This document shows, one piece after another, positions 1-6,437 of a DNA stretch of 13,039 bases. The notes beneath the pieces are model-generated. The model had not been told where the DNA came from, searched no databases, and saw only the letters and a list, made by a program, of their open reading frames with translations. Position 1 is the first letter of the stretch, and each line of letters begins with the position of its first letter. The translations under genes and the position numbers were made by a program. This DNA is from JALZHR01 sp036389695 (GTDB taxonomy: Bacteria > Acidobacteriota > Blastocatellia > Pyrinomonadales > Pyrinomonadaceae), in assembly GCA_036389695.1 (NCBI GenBank), contig DASVWG010000220.1, positions 1-13,039 of the forward strand. Reading direction: 5' to 3'.

Positions 1-1
1 C

Positions 2-937
2 GAATCGAGCTTCGGCGCGTATATGGAAGGCTTGCAGACGGCGCAGGCGGTTTTGGAAGATTTGGCGATGTCGGTCAGGGATTTTCGCAATCGTCTGGAA
101 TTTTCGCCCGAAAGGCTGGAAGAAATCGAAAATCGTCTGGCGGAAATCTCGCGTCTGAAACGCAAATACGGCGGCAGCATCGAAAGCGTTCTGACGCACT
201 TCGCGGAATCCGAAGCGCGTCTCGCAAACATTGAAACCGCCGAGCAGCGCGAGGAAGAACTGCGGAAAAAACTGAAAAACGCGCGCGCGGAATATCTCGA
301 AATCGCCCGCGAGCTGCACGATAAACGGACGAAAGCGGCGCGAAAATTCGAGAAAGAAATCGAAGCGAATCTGAAAGCCGTCGCGCTGGAAAAAGCGCGT
401 TTTGAAGTGCGCATCAACGCGCCGAACGATTTACAGGCGGAAGAAAACGACCGGAGCTTCACGGCGAAAGGCTTCGACCAGGTCGAATTTTATTTTTCGG
501 CAAACGTCGGCGAAAGCGTCAAGCCGATGGCGAAAGTCGCTTCGGGCGGCGAAGCGTCGCGGCTGATGCTGATTTTGAAAACGACGGCGAAGCTTTCCGA
601 ACACGAAAAAGCGATGGTTTTTGACGAAATCGACGTCGGCATCGGCGGTCGCGTCGCCGAAGCGGTCGGTTTGAAGCTGAAGGAGCTCGCGAAAACCCAA
701 CAGGTTTTGTGCGTCACGCACCAGCCGCAGGTCGCGTCTTTAGCCGACCATCATTTTCTGGTCGAAAAACAGGCGGCGAAAAACCGCACGGAAATCCGCG
801 TGAAAGAATTGAGCAAAACGGAAAAAGTCGAAGAAATCGCGCGCATGCTGACCGGCAAGGAAATCACGGAAACCGCGCGCCGCCACGCGAAAGAAATGTT
901 GAGCGCGGCAAACAAAACGATGAACGCGGAACGATGA
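2..937 (+). CDS. recN: DNA repair ATPase RecN, C-terminal part (5' end outside window)
   Basis: RecN is an SMC-like ATPase that acts on DNA ends in double-strand break repair. The reading frame is open from base 2, so the gene starts upstream; the N-terminal Walker A half is missing only because of the window edge. Numbering residues from the Met at base 23, I see a charged coiled-coil region (about 28-128), the ABC signature ASGGEASRL (173-181), Walker B plus catalytic acid MVFDEID (198-204), the D-loop region VGIGG (205-209) and the H-loop VTHQPQVASLADHH (231-244). This order, with HQPQVA after Walker B, is typical of RecN. RecN proteins usually end soon after the helix seen here as RRHAKEMLS. 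The extra tail ending KTMNAER, and the stop codon, lie inside a repeat that recurs at 12982. Family identity is near certain; the repeat origin of the tail is inference. Confidence 0.96.
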   Translation, partial: ESSFGAYMEGLQTAQAVLEDLAMSVRDFRNRLEFSPERLEEIENRLAEISRLKRKYGGSIESVLTHFAESEARLANIETAEQREEELRKKLKNARAEYLEIARELHDKRTKAARKFEKEIEANLKAVALEKARFEVRINAPNDLQAEENDRSFTAKGFDQVEFYFSANVGESVKPMAKVASGGEASRLMLILKTTAKLSEHEKAMVFDEIDVGIGGRVAEAVGLKLKELAKTQQVLCVTHQPQVASLADHHFLVEKQAAKNRTEIRVKELSKTEKVEEIARMLTGKEITETARRHAKEMLSAANKTMNAER

Positions 938-1059
938 ACGATGAATTAATTTTGAATTTCGAATTTTGAATTTTAAGTTGCAAAAAATTATTAATTCAAC
1001 ATTCAAAATTCAAAACGCAAAACTTCCTTCCGTTCATCGTTCCGCGTTCATCATTCATC
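919..1059. repeat. Heptamer-periodic inverted repeat, copy 1 (recN/asparaginase spacer)
   Basis: Bases 919-940 and 1031-1052 are a perfect 22-bp inverted repeat. Each arm is built of 7-nt units: GATGAAC at 919, GCGGAAC at 926, GATGAAC at 933 and GATGAAT at 940, mirrored by GTTCATC-type units at 1032, 1039, 1046 and 1053. The interior is AT-rich and also heptameric: AATTTTG-type units run from 948 to 975, and ATTCAAA-type units from 994 to 1021 face them in reverse complement. The whole spacer could fold as one long nested hairpin. The left 34 bases (914-947) recur exactly at 12982-13015. The left arm overlaps the 3' end of recN and the right arm ends 12 bases before the next start codon. I see no other gene or promoter in the spacer. 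Confidence 0.85.
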
Positions 1060-1071
1060 GTTTCTTCTTTT

Positions 1072-2085
1072 ATGGAATCTGAAATTCTGGCAAAAGTCAT
1101 TCGCGGCGAGACGGTCGAATCGATTCATCGCGGGCATTTGATTGTCGTCGACGGCGCGGGCGAGACGCTTTTCAGTTTGGGAAATCCGGCGGCGGTGACG
1201 TTTTTTCGCTCGTCGGCGAAGCCTTTTCAGGCGTTTCCGTTTTTGACGAGCGGCGCGGCTGACCGGTTTGGATTTTTGGAAAACGAAGTCGCCCTGGCGT
1301 GCGGCTCGCATTCGGGCGAAAAATATCACGTCGAAACGTCGCGGAAAATGCTCGATAGAATCGGCTTGAGCGAAGCGGATTTGCGCTGCGGCGCGCATCT
1401 GCCGTTTGACGAAGAACGCGCCGAAGAAATTCTTCGCGCCGGCGAAAAGCCGACGCAGCTTCACAACAATTGTTCGGGCAAACACGCCGCGATGCTCGCG
1501 CTCGCCAAACATACCGGCGCGGATTTGGCGACTTACGAACATTTGGAAAACCCGGTTCAGCGGCAGATTTTAGCAGTCGTTTCAAAGTTTACCGGCGTGC
1601 CGCTCGATGAAATAAAAATCGGCGTTGACGGCTGTGCCGCGCCGAATTTTGCGGTTTCGGTCGCGGCGATGGCGCGCAGCTTCGCGCGTTTGGTTTTTCC
1701 GCCCGCGGATTTCGACGACGAAACGCGCGAGGCTTGTCGGCGCATCGTTTCGGCGATGATTTCGTATCCGGAAATGATTGGCGGGCGCAAGCGGCTCGAC
1801 ACGCTTTTGATGCGCGAAGCGAATCGCGGCTTAATCTCGAAAATCGGCGCGGACGGCGTTTATGTCGCGGGCGCTCTGCCTTCGCCGCGCTGGAAAAAAG
1901 GTCTGGGAATCGCGTTTAAAATCGAAGACGGCGAAGACAAGCGCGCGCGTCCGGTCGTCGCCATCGAGCTTTTTCGCCAGCTCGGAATTTTCAGCAATGA
2001 GGCTTTGGCGGATTTATCGCCTTTGCCGGTCAAAAATCGTCGCGGCGATACGGTCGGCAGAGTCGAAGCGAGTTTTAAGATTTAG
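1072..2085 (+). CDS. L-asparaginase, thermolabile zinc-type (asparaginase II family)
   Basis: Predicted to hydrolyse L-asparagine to aspartate and ammonia. The 337-residue protein matches the asparaginase II family typified by the inducible Rhizobium etli enzyme, which is unrelated to the E. coli AnsA/AnsB fold. Visible motifs are HRGH (19-22), FRSSAKPFQ (45-53), ACGSHSGE (76-83), NNCSGKHAAML (132-142) and GVDGCAAPNF (184-193). Allowing a shift of one residue from my recollection of the R. etli enzyme, the active-site pairs would be Ser47/Lys50 and Ser79/Lys137, with Cys134 and Cys188 as zinc ligands. All are present, so the enzyme looks intact. There is no signal peptide, so it is probably cytoplasmic. 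The start is the first ATG in frame after the repeat. It lacks a Shine-Dalgarno sequence and follows a T-rich stretch. Confidence 0.93.
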   Translation: MESEILAKVIRGETVESIHRGHLIVVDGAGETLFSLGNPAAVTFFRSSAKPFQAFPFLTSGAADRFGFLENEVALACGSHSGEKYHVETSRKMLDRIGLSEADLRCGAHLPFDEERAEEILRAGEKPTQLHNNCSGKHAAMLALAKHTGADLATYEHLENPVQRQILAVVSKFTGVPLDEIKIGVDGCAAPNFAVSVAAMARSFARLVFPPADFDDETREACRRIVSAMISYPEMIGGRKRLDTLLMREANRGLISKIGADGVYVAGALPSPRWKKGLGIAFKIEDGEDKRARPVVAIELFRQLGIFSNEALADLSPLPVKNRRGDTVGRVEASFKI

Positions 2086-2193
2086 CCGCGAAAGGACACG
2101 AAAAAACACGAAAACTTTTTTGATTTCTTTTCGTGCGTTTTCGTGTTTTTTCGTGGCTAAATTGTTTTTGTTCGTGTCTGTTCGTGGCTAAAT
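2086..2193. repeat. 10-nt periodic inverted repeat (CACGAAAA type) after the asparaginase gene
   Basis: Bases 2097-2115 and 2137-2155 are a perfect 19-bp inverted repeat with a 21-nt loop. The left side is three 10-nt units starting at 2086, 2096 and 2106 (CCGCGAAAGG, then ACACGAAAAA, then ACACGAAAAC). The right side is three 10-nt units starting at 2131, 2141 and 2151, each beginning TCGTG. Two further units follow at 2171 and 2181, so that the 13-mer TTCGTGGCTAAAT occurs twice (2150-2162 and 2181-2193). The element begins immediately after the TAG stop of the asparaginase gene. The hairpin is not followed by a clean T-run, so I do not call it a terminator. Confidence 0.85.
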
Positions 2194-2204
2194 CTTTTTT
2201 GCGT

Positions 2205-2210
2205 TAGAAT
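2205..2210 (+). promoter_or_regulatory. Possible -10 box (TAGAAT) 6 nt before a start codon
   Basis: TAGAAT matches the sigma-70 -10 consensus at 5 of 6 positions and is followed by CTTTTT and then the ATG at 2217. Used as a promoter, it would give an almost leaderless transcript, which would fit the absence of any Shine-Dalgarno sequence. No convincing -35 box lies 16-18 nt upstream, because the repeat occupies that space. Weak call. Confidence 0.25.
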
Positions 2211-2216
2211 CTTTTT

Positions 2217-2753
2217 ATGGCACAAGCACAGACGGAAAATTTCCCGCCGAAGCTCGAAAAAAATCCGAGCGGCGACATTAATGTCAATTCGCTGGCGAAT
2301 CTTTTGGAATGGTTTTTAAATTACGACCCGAAAGTAGCGCTCGTCCGGCATCCGCACGTCGCGGAGCTTTTTGAATGGAAACAGGCTGACGACGCGGCGC
2401 AAGGCGTTGAGGTGTATCCGTTTGAAAATGCCGAGGCGCGTTTTGCCATCGGCGCTTTTCAGGCGCTGGCGGAAAACGATTCCGAACAGAAATTGCAGCG
2501 CTGGATTACGGACATCATTCAGGCGCTCGGCGAATCGAAACAGACGCGCGAAGACACGGTCGCCGAATACAAGCTGGAAACAAGCGAGGGCGCGTCGTTT
2601 GTCATGGAATCGCAAAAAATTCCTTCCAAAACCGAGCGTCGATTATTTCTGACCAGCGCGTGGCTCGAAGCGCTCTGCATGGCGGAAGCGAGATTTTTAG
2701 GCTGGGTTTACCAGGAGCTTTACGGCAAGCCGTTTCAAATTTCGAATAACTGA
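2217..2753 (+). CDS. Hypothetical protein, 178 aa, no recognised domain
   Basis: I do not recognise this family. The protein is acidic-to-neutral and looks mostly alpha-helical: an N-terminal unstructured stretch (1-20), then helices such as VNSLANLLEWFLNY (23-36), FAIGAFQALAENDSEQKLQRWITDIIQAL (76-104) and a C-terminal aromatic-rich helix ending WVYQELYGKPF (163-173). It has no signal peptide, transmembrane segment or metal-binding Cys/His cluster, so a cytoplasmic location is likely. The start ATG follows CTTTTT without a Shine-Dalgarno sequence. It lies on the same strand as the asparaginase gene but is separated from it by the 10-nt periodic repeat, and it converges on the next gene with only 26 bases between stop codons. 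Codon use matches its neighbours, which supports a real gene. Confidence 0.8.
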   Translation: MAQAQTENFPPKLEKNPSGDINVNSLANLLEWFLNYDPKVALVRHPHVAELFEWKQADDAAQGVEVYPFENAEARFAIGAFQALAENDSEQKLQRWITDIIQALGESKQTREDTVAEYKLETSEGASFVMESQKIPSKTERRLFLTSAWLEALCMAEARFLGWVYQELYGKPFQISNN

Positions 2754-2779
2754 TTTCGATTAAAATTACAGCCGCGCAT

Positions 2780-3112
2780 TTAAGAAAAACGTTCTCCGGT
2801 TAACAAAAAACAAACCGCCAGCGCCAGCAGATGAACGAGCAGCAAGCCGATTGTTGAAACACGGAGTTTGTTTTTCAAATTGGCGAATCCGAGAATGATT
2901 CCGTAAAGCGGAAACTGAGCGACTGCGAGCAGAAAAAACGGAATAGTGATTGAATTAAAAACCAGAACTGACAGCATCGTGAAAGGGAACAGAACTTTGG
3001 CGAAAAAATAATCGCTGTGTCCCGCTCCCGCCGAAGCCATTCCAAAAAACAGACAAAAGGGCATCGCCGCCAGAGAGATAATAAAAGGTTTCCAAAATCC
3101 GCGCGCTTTCAT
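2780..3112 (-). CDS. Small hydrophobic membrane protein, 110 aa, unknown function
   Basis: Not a family I recognise. Hydrophobic segments lie at about residues 9-28, 38-54, 55-77 and 86-105, suggesting three or four transmembrane helices with a short loop containing GHSDYFFAK (31-39) and a basic loop NLKNKLR (78-84). It starts 21 bases after the stop of the upstream zinc metallopeptidase on the same strand, so the two are probably cotranscribed. No strong Shine-Dalgarno sequence is visible; the nearest purine stretch (GGAA on the minus strand) is rather far upstream. No terminator is obvious in the 26 bases between its stop and the convergent gene. The continuous hydrophobic pattern and operon position support a real gene; the function is open. 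Confidence 0.72.
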   Translation of the reverse strand: MKARGFWKPFIISLAAMPFCLFFGMASAGAGHSDYFFAKVLFPFTMLSVLVFNSITIPFFLLAVAQFPLYGIILGFANLKNKLRVSTIGLLLVHLLALAVCFLLTGERFS

Positions 3113-3133
3113 AAAGGCGAAATAAATTCCAGT

Positions 3134-3967
3134 CTAACGCGTGGCGAAAGTATCGCATTGGCGCATATTGCCCGATTGAAAGCCGCGCGTGAACCACTGC
3201 ATTCTCTCTTTTGAAGAACCGTGCGTAAAAGATTCGGGCACGACGTAGCCCTGCGCGCGTTTCTGAATCGTATCGTCGCCGACCGAAGACGCGGCGCGTA
3301 AGGCTTCTTCGACGTCGCCGGTTTCGAGTTGTCCTTTCTTTTGCGCGTAGTTTGCCCAGACGCCGGCGTAGCAATCGGCTTGCAGTTCGAGCCGGACGGA
3401 AAGCGCGTTCGTGTTTCCGGCGCGATTCACTTTATCCATCGTGCCCAGAAGATTCTGGACGTGATGCCCGACTTCGTGACCGATGACGTAAGCCTGCGCG
3501 AAATCGCCCGGCGCTTTGAATTCGGTTTGCAATTCGCGGAAAAAAGCGAAGTCGAGATAAAGCTTGTTGTCGCCCGGACAATAAAAAGGTCCGGTCGAAG
3601 AGCCTGCCACGCCGCACGCCGATTGAACCTGACCTTCAAAAAGCACGAGCCTCGGGTCTTGATACTGCACGCGCGCCTGTTGCGGCAAAATCTCGCGCCA
3701 GGCGTCTTCGGTGCTGCCCAGCACCGAGGCGACAAAACGACGCTGGTCGTCCTGTGAATTGTTCTGCTGCGGTCGCTGCTGCGTTTGCGTCTGCGGCGGT
3801 GCTTCCGGCTGCGTTCCCGTGTCCAAAAACTGGCGCGGGTCAACGCCGAAAATCAGCGCGAGAATAATTATCAGTAGCGTTCCGCAGCCGCCGCCGCCGA
3901 GGGCGATTCCCTTGCCGCCCATTCCGCGACGGTCTTCGATATTCGTGCTTTCCCGACCTCTTAACAT
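3134..3967 (-). CDS. Neutral zinc metallopeptidase, YpfJ/KPN_02809 family, membrane-anchored
   Basis: A predicted zinc metalloprotease of the bacterial YpfJ type (putative neutral zinc metallopeptidase family), 277 residues. In order: a charged cytosolic N-terminus with RRGMGGKG (13-20); a Gly-rich single transmembrane anchor (about 22-41); a Gln/Pro-rich linker (50-75); and the catalytic domain. That domain carries HEVGHHVQ (164-171), giving His164 and His168 as zinc ligands and Glu165 as the base. RLELQADCYAG (192-202) supplies the likely third ligand Glu194. The family hallmarks FYCPGDNKLYLD (128-139) and SFTHGSSKERMQWFTRGF (246-263) are both present, so the enzyme looks complete. On the minus strand AAGGGG lies 8 nt before the ATG, a good ribosome binding site that fixes this start. 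It is followed by a small membrane protein gene and is divergent from the hydrolase. The substrate is unknown. Confidence 0.93.
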   Translation of the reverse strand: MLRGRESTNIEDRRGMGGKGIALGGGGCGTLLIIILALIFGVDPRQFLDTGTQPEAPPQTQTQQRPQQNNSQDDQRRFVASVLGSTEDAWREILPQQARVQYQDPRLVLFEGQVQSACGVAGSSTGPFYCPGDNKLYLDFAFFRELQTEFKAPGDFAQAYVIGHEVGHHVQNLLGTMDKVNRAGNTNALSVRLELQADCYAGVWANYAQKKGQLETGDVEEALRAASSVGDDTIQKRAQGYVVPESFTHGSSKERMQWFTRGFQSGNMRQCDTFATR

Positions 3968-4034
3968 TAATTCAACCCCTTACTCGTAAATTTATTAATA
4001 TTGTAGAAATATAACATTTTGGACGGAATAATCA
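3968..4034. promoter_or_regulatory. AT-rich divergent promoter region (metallopeptidase / hydrolase)
   Basis: This 67-base spacer between two divergent genes must hold both promoters. On + a TATAAC (4010-4015, 5 of 6 to the -10 consensus) lies 19 bases before the ATG, with no good -35. On - a TACAAT-like -10 sits in the same AT-rich core. Neither is convincing alone, so the boxes are tentative. Confidence 0.35.
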
Positions 4035-4901
4035 ATGAATTTAAATGATTGGCAGGCGAACGGAAAGTTTTTCGATTATAAAGGTTTCCCGATTTTTTAC
4101 CGGCAAAGCGCGGCGGCGGAAGAAATTACGCTGTGCCTGCACGGTTTTCCGTCTTCCTCGCACGATTATCACAAAATCTGGAACGCGCTCGAAAGGGAAT
4201 TTCCGCTGGTGGCTTTCGATATGATTGGCTATGGTTTTTCCGCCAAACCTTCGGATTTTGATTACACGACTTTTAATCAGGTCGATATTTTGCAGGCGCT
4301 TCTGGAAAACCTGAAAATCAAAAAAATTCACATTCTCGCGCACGATTACGGCAACACGATTACGCAGGAACTCTTGGCGCGGCGCGCGGAAAATCGCTTA
4401 AATTTCACGATTGAAAGCATTTGTTTCTTAAACGGCGCGCTCTTTCCCGAAACTCACAAGCCGATTCTCGCGCAAAAAATTCTCATTTCGCCAATCGGTT
4501 TTCTGTTCGGCAGATTTATTTCCGACGCGCGCTTCAAACAAAGCCTTTCGACGGTTTTCGGCGCTGACACGCAGCCGACCGAAAGCGAATTAAACGATTT
4601 TCTCGCCGTTTTTAAATATAACGACGGGCGACGAATCGCGCATAAGCTCATTCGCTATATGCGCGAGCGCCGGAAATATCGCGAACGCTGGGTTTCGGCG
4701 CTTCACTCGATAAACGTGCCGTTTCGCTTTATCGACGGCTTGGCTGACAAAGTTTCGGGCGCGCATCTGGTCGAAAGATTTCGCGAGGTTTGCCCGCAAC
4801 ACGCTGACATCGTTGAGCTTGAAAACACCGGTCATTACCCGCATTTTGAAGCGCCCGAAAAAGTTCTGGAAGAATATTTTGCGTTTCGCCGAAAGCAATA
4901 A
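4035..4901 (+). CDS. Alpha/beta hydrolase with Asp nucleophile, MEST/epoxide hydrolase-like
   Basis: A 288-residue alpha/beta-fold hydrolase without a signal peptide. The oxyanion-hole strand LCLHGFPSSSHDY is at 33-45. The nucleophile elbow is AHDYGN (102-107), with Asp104 rather than Ser, as in haloalkane dehalogenases and epoxide hydrolases. The likely acid is Asp238 in GLADKVSG, and the base is His267 in TGHYPHFEAPE. The segment FLNGALFPETHKP (131-143), followed by an L-x-Q-K-I-L stretch, closely resembles the vertebrate MEST/PEG1 protein and its bacterial relatives, which is the nearest named group I can suggest. The substrate is unknown: an epoxide, halide or ester are all possible on sequence alone. 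A weak purine run (GGACGGAA) precedes the ATG. The gene is divergent from the metallopeptidase and lies upstream of HU, which has its own promoter. Confidence 0.9.
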   Translation: MNLNDWQANGKFFDYKGFPIFYRQSAAAEEITLCLHGFPSSSHDYHKIWNALEREFPLVAFDMIGYGFSAKPSDFDYTTFNQVDILQALLENLKIKKIHILAHDYGNTITQELLARRAENRLNFTIESICFLNGALFPETHKPILAQKILISPIGFLFGRFISDARFKQSLSTVFGADTQPTESELNDFLAVFKYNDGRRIAHKLIRYMRERRKYRERWVSALHSINVPFRFIDGLADKVSGAHLVERFREVCPQHADIVELENTGHYPHFEAPEKVLEEYFAFRRKQ

Positions 4902-4978
4902 CGCTTTATTTTATCTTGAGTTTTGGTTGTCAAAACCGATTAAACTTTTTCTTTTCTTAATTTTAACCGTAAAAAATC

Positions 4979-5008
4979 TTGACAGAAAGGGCGTCGGGTT
5001 TTTATTAT
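4979..5008 (+). promoter_or_regulatory. Sigma-70-type promoter for the HU gene
   Basis: A perfect -35 TTGACA (4979-4984) is followed after 18 bases by TATTAT (5003-5008). An overlapping exact TATAAT sits at 5008-5013, but with 23-base spacing. Transcription would start near 5015-5020, giving a leader of about 40 bases that contains the strong ribosome binding site AAGGAGAAGGAA just before the HU ATG. This is the clearest promoter in the window. Confidence 0.7.
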
Positions 5009-5060
5009 ATAATCCTACGTCGGTTAAAGGTTTTTCTTCCAACATTTTAAGGAGAAGGAA

Positions 5061-5339
5061 ATGATTAAATTAGACATCGTCAACCGCGTCGCGGAAAAAA
5101 CGGGCGTGCCGAAGCAAAAGGCGGAACAAGTCGTTGATTCGCTTTTTAATTCAATGAAAGACGCGCTGGCAAAAGGCAAACGAATAGAACTTCGCGGTTT
5201 CGGAGTTTTCGTGGTGAAACCGCGCAAACGCGGAATTGGTCGCAATCCGCGGACGGGCAAAGAAGTGCCGATTCCGTCGGGCAAAACGATTCGTTTCAAA
5301 CCCGGCAAGGAACTTCAAGCCAGGGCTGTAAAAAAATAA
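5061..5339 (+). CDS. hup: HU family DNA-binding protein
   Basis: A nucleoid-associated, DNA-bending protein of 92 residues, the usual length of HU/IHF subunits. The N-terminal helical dimerisation half (1-44) includes KTGVPKQKAEQVVDSLF. The family signature begins at GFGVF (46-50) and runs through the beta-arm KPRKRGIGRNPRTGKEV (53-69). The DNA-intercalating proline is Pro63 within RNPRTGK, the position expected for HU. The C-terminal strand and helix PSGKTIRFKPGKELQARAV close the fold. The start has the best Shine-Dalgarno sequence of the window (AAGGAGAAGG) and a consensus-like promoter upstream, in keeping with high expression. Nothing in the sequence separates HU from an IHF-like role, but a single homodimeric HU is the simplest reading. 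Confidence 0.97.
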   Translation: MIKLDIVNRVAEKTGVPKQKAEQVVDSLFNSMKDALAKGKRIELRGFGVFVVKPRKRGIGRNPRTGKEVPIPSGKTIRFKPGKELQARAVKK

Positions 5340-5355
5340 ACAAATTGTAGTTTTT

Positions 5356-5408
5356 GAAATCGTAAATCGTAAACGGTTAGCTTAAACTGTTTACGATTTA
5401 CTTTTTTT
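5356..5408 (+). terminator. Terminator-like hairpin after HU, abutting the next start codon
   Basis: Bases 5362-5378 pair with 5385-5401 to form a 17-bp stem (one G-U pair) with a six-base loop, followed by seven T residues (5402-5408). This is the layout of an intrinsic terminator for HU, although the stem is AT-rich. The left arm is made of 7-nt units at 5356, 5363 and 5370 (GAAATCG, TAAATCG, TAAACGG), linking it to the other periodic hairpins of the window. The T-run touches the ATG at 5409, so the hairpin could equally control the downstream gene. Confidence 0.7.
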
Positions 5409-6437
5409 ATGGCAACTCAGGATTTTTACCTTAACCAGCGCCGCCGCGCGATGCGCCCGAAAATGGGAACGTGGCTCCGGCATCTGCTTTTGCTTGTCCT
5501 AACGCTCGTTACCGCAACGATTGCCGGAGTTTTGCAGCCTTTCGGCGCGAAGCCGATTTTCGCCGACGTGCCGATGGAAACGTGGACGGACATCGCTAAT
5601 TTTTTCTATTCTCTGCCGCGCAATTATCTGGTTCTGATTGTGCAGACGCTTCAGGAACTGGCGACGGACGCCGCGCTTTTAAAACACGGTCTGAGCTTTT
5701 CCGTATCCTTGCTTTTTATTTTGACGGCGCACGAAAGCGGGCATTATATCGCCTGCCGGATTTACGGCGTCGATGCGACTCTGCCGTATTTTATCCCGAC
5801 GCCGCCGATGATTGGACCTGCCGGAACGCTCGGAGCCTTTATCAAAATTTTATCGCCTATGCCTTCGCGCCACGCGACTTTCGACATCGGCGTCGCCGGT
5901 CCGATTGCCGGATTTCTGGCGCTGATTCCAATCGCCGTGATAGGCTTTTTGACGTGGCAGTATGCGCCGCCTTCGTCACACGTTGCGGGCGCAGCAAATC
6001 TCGGATTCGTCTTTTCCGACCCTTTAATGATGCAGCTTATGGCTTGGATTTTTAATGTGAATCTGAGCCTGCCGACGATGGCAAACCCGTTTTATTTCGC
6101 GGCGTGGCTCGGGCTTCTGGTGACGGCTTTAAACCTGATTCCTTCGGGACAGCTCGACGGCGGACACGCGATTTACGCCGTCTTCGGCGAGAGAATTCAT
6201 TACTGGACGGGCAGAATCGCTTTCGCGGCGATGGCTTTGTTTTCGATTACCGGATTTTATTTTTACAACAGCCCGAGCGGTTTTCTGTTCGCCGTTTTAT
6301 TGGGCGTGATGATGCGCATCCGTCATCCCGAACCGCTCGACAACACGCCGCTCGATTTCAAACGAAAAGCGGTCGCGGCGCTGGTTTTGCTGATTTTTAT
6401 TTTGTGCTTCGTGCCTTTTCCGATTCAGATTAGATAA
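5409..6437 (+). CDS. Site-2-type membrane zinc metalloprotease (M50 family)
   Basis: A polytopic intramembrane protease, predicted to cut transmembrane substrates within the bilayer. The 342-residue protein has a basic N-terminus (1-23), a first hydrophobic helix (24-42), and the zinc-binding HESGH (108-112) inside a helix that ends ACRIYG. The substrate-groove region PYFIPTPPMIGPAGTLGAFI lies at 126-145. The third zinc ligand is Asp250, in NLIPSGQLDGGH (242-253). Further membrane helices occupy about 163-182, 227-245, 268-285, 292-303 and 322-338. The layout without a PDZ domain resembles the EGY1/cyanobacterial M50 group rather than RseP. The ATG directly follows the HU hairpin's T-run and has no Shine-Dalgarno sequence; Met15 or Met19 are alternative starts that would keep all domains. 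Its TAA touches the stop of the convergent hicA gene. Confidence 0.93.
   Translation: MATQDFYLNQRRRAMRPKMGTWLRHLLLLVLTLVTATIAGVLQPFGAKPIFADVPMETWTDIANFFYSLPRNYLVLIVQTLQELATDAALLKHGLSFSVSLLFILTAHESGHYIACRIYGVDATLPYFIPTPPMIGPAGTLGAFIKILSPMPSRHATFDIGVAGPIAGFLALIPIAVIGFLTWQYAPPSSHVAGAANLGFVFSDPLMMQLMAWIFNVNLSLPTMANPFYFAAWLGLLVTALNLIPSGQLDGGHAIYAVFGERIHYWTGRIAFAAMALFSITGFYFYNSPSGFLFAVLLGVMMRIRHPEPLDNTPLDFKRKAVAALVLLIFILCFVPFPIQIR

Noticed and set aside
1051..1542. Long open frames on the minus strand opposite recN, asparaginase and other genes
   Set aside because: They are Arg/Phe-rich antisense shadows with no recognisable motifs, lying over genes with clear family motifs.
2097..2155. Intrinsic terminator for the asparaginase gene
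   Set aside because: The stem is strong in length but AT-rich and followed by GGCTAAATTG rather than a T-run; its periodic units fit the repeat class better.
4920..4936. Hairpin (GTTTTG/CAAAAC) as terminator of the hydrolase gene
   Set aside because: Only 6 bp with low GC and no immediate T-run; the later T-rich stretch is 8 or more bases away.
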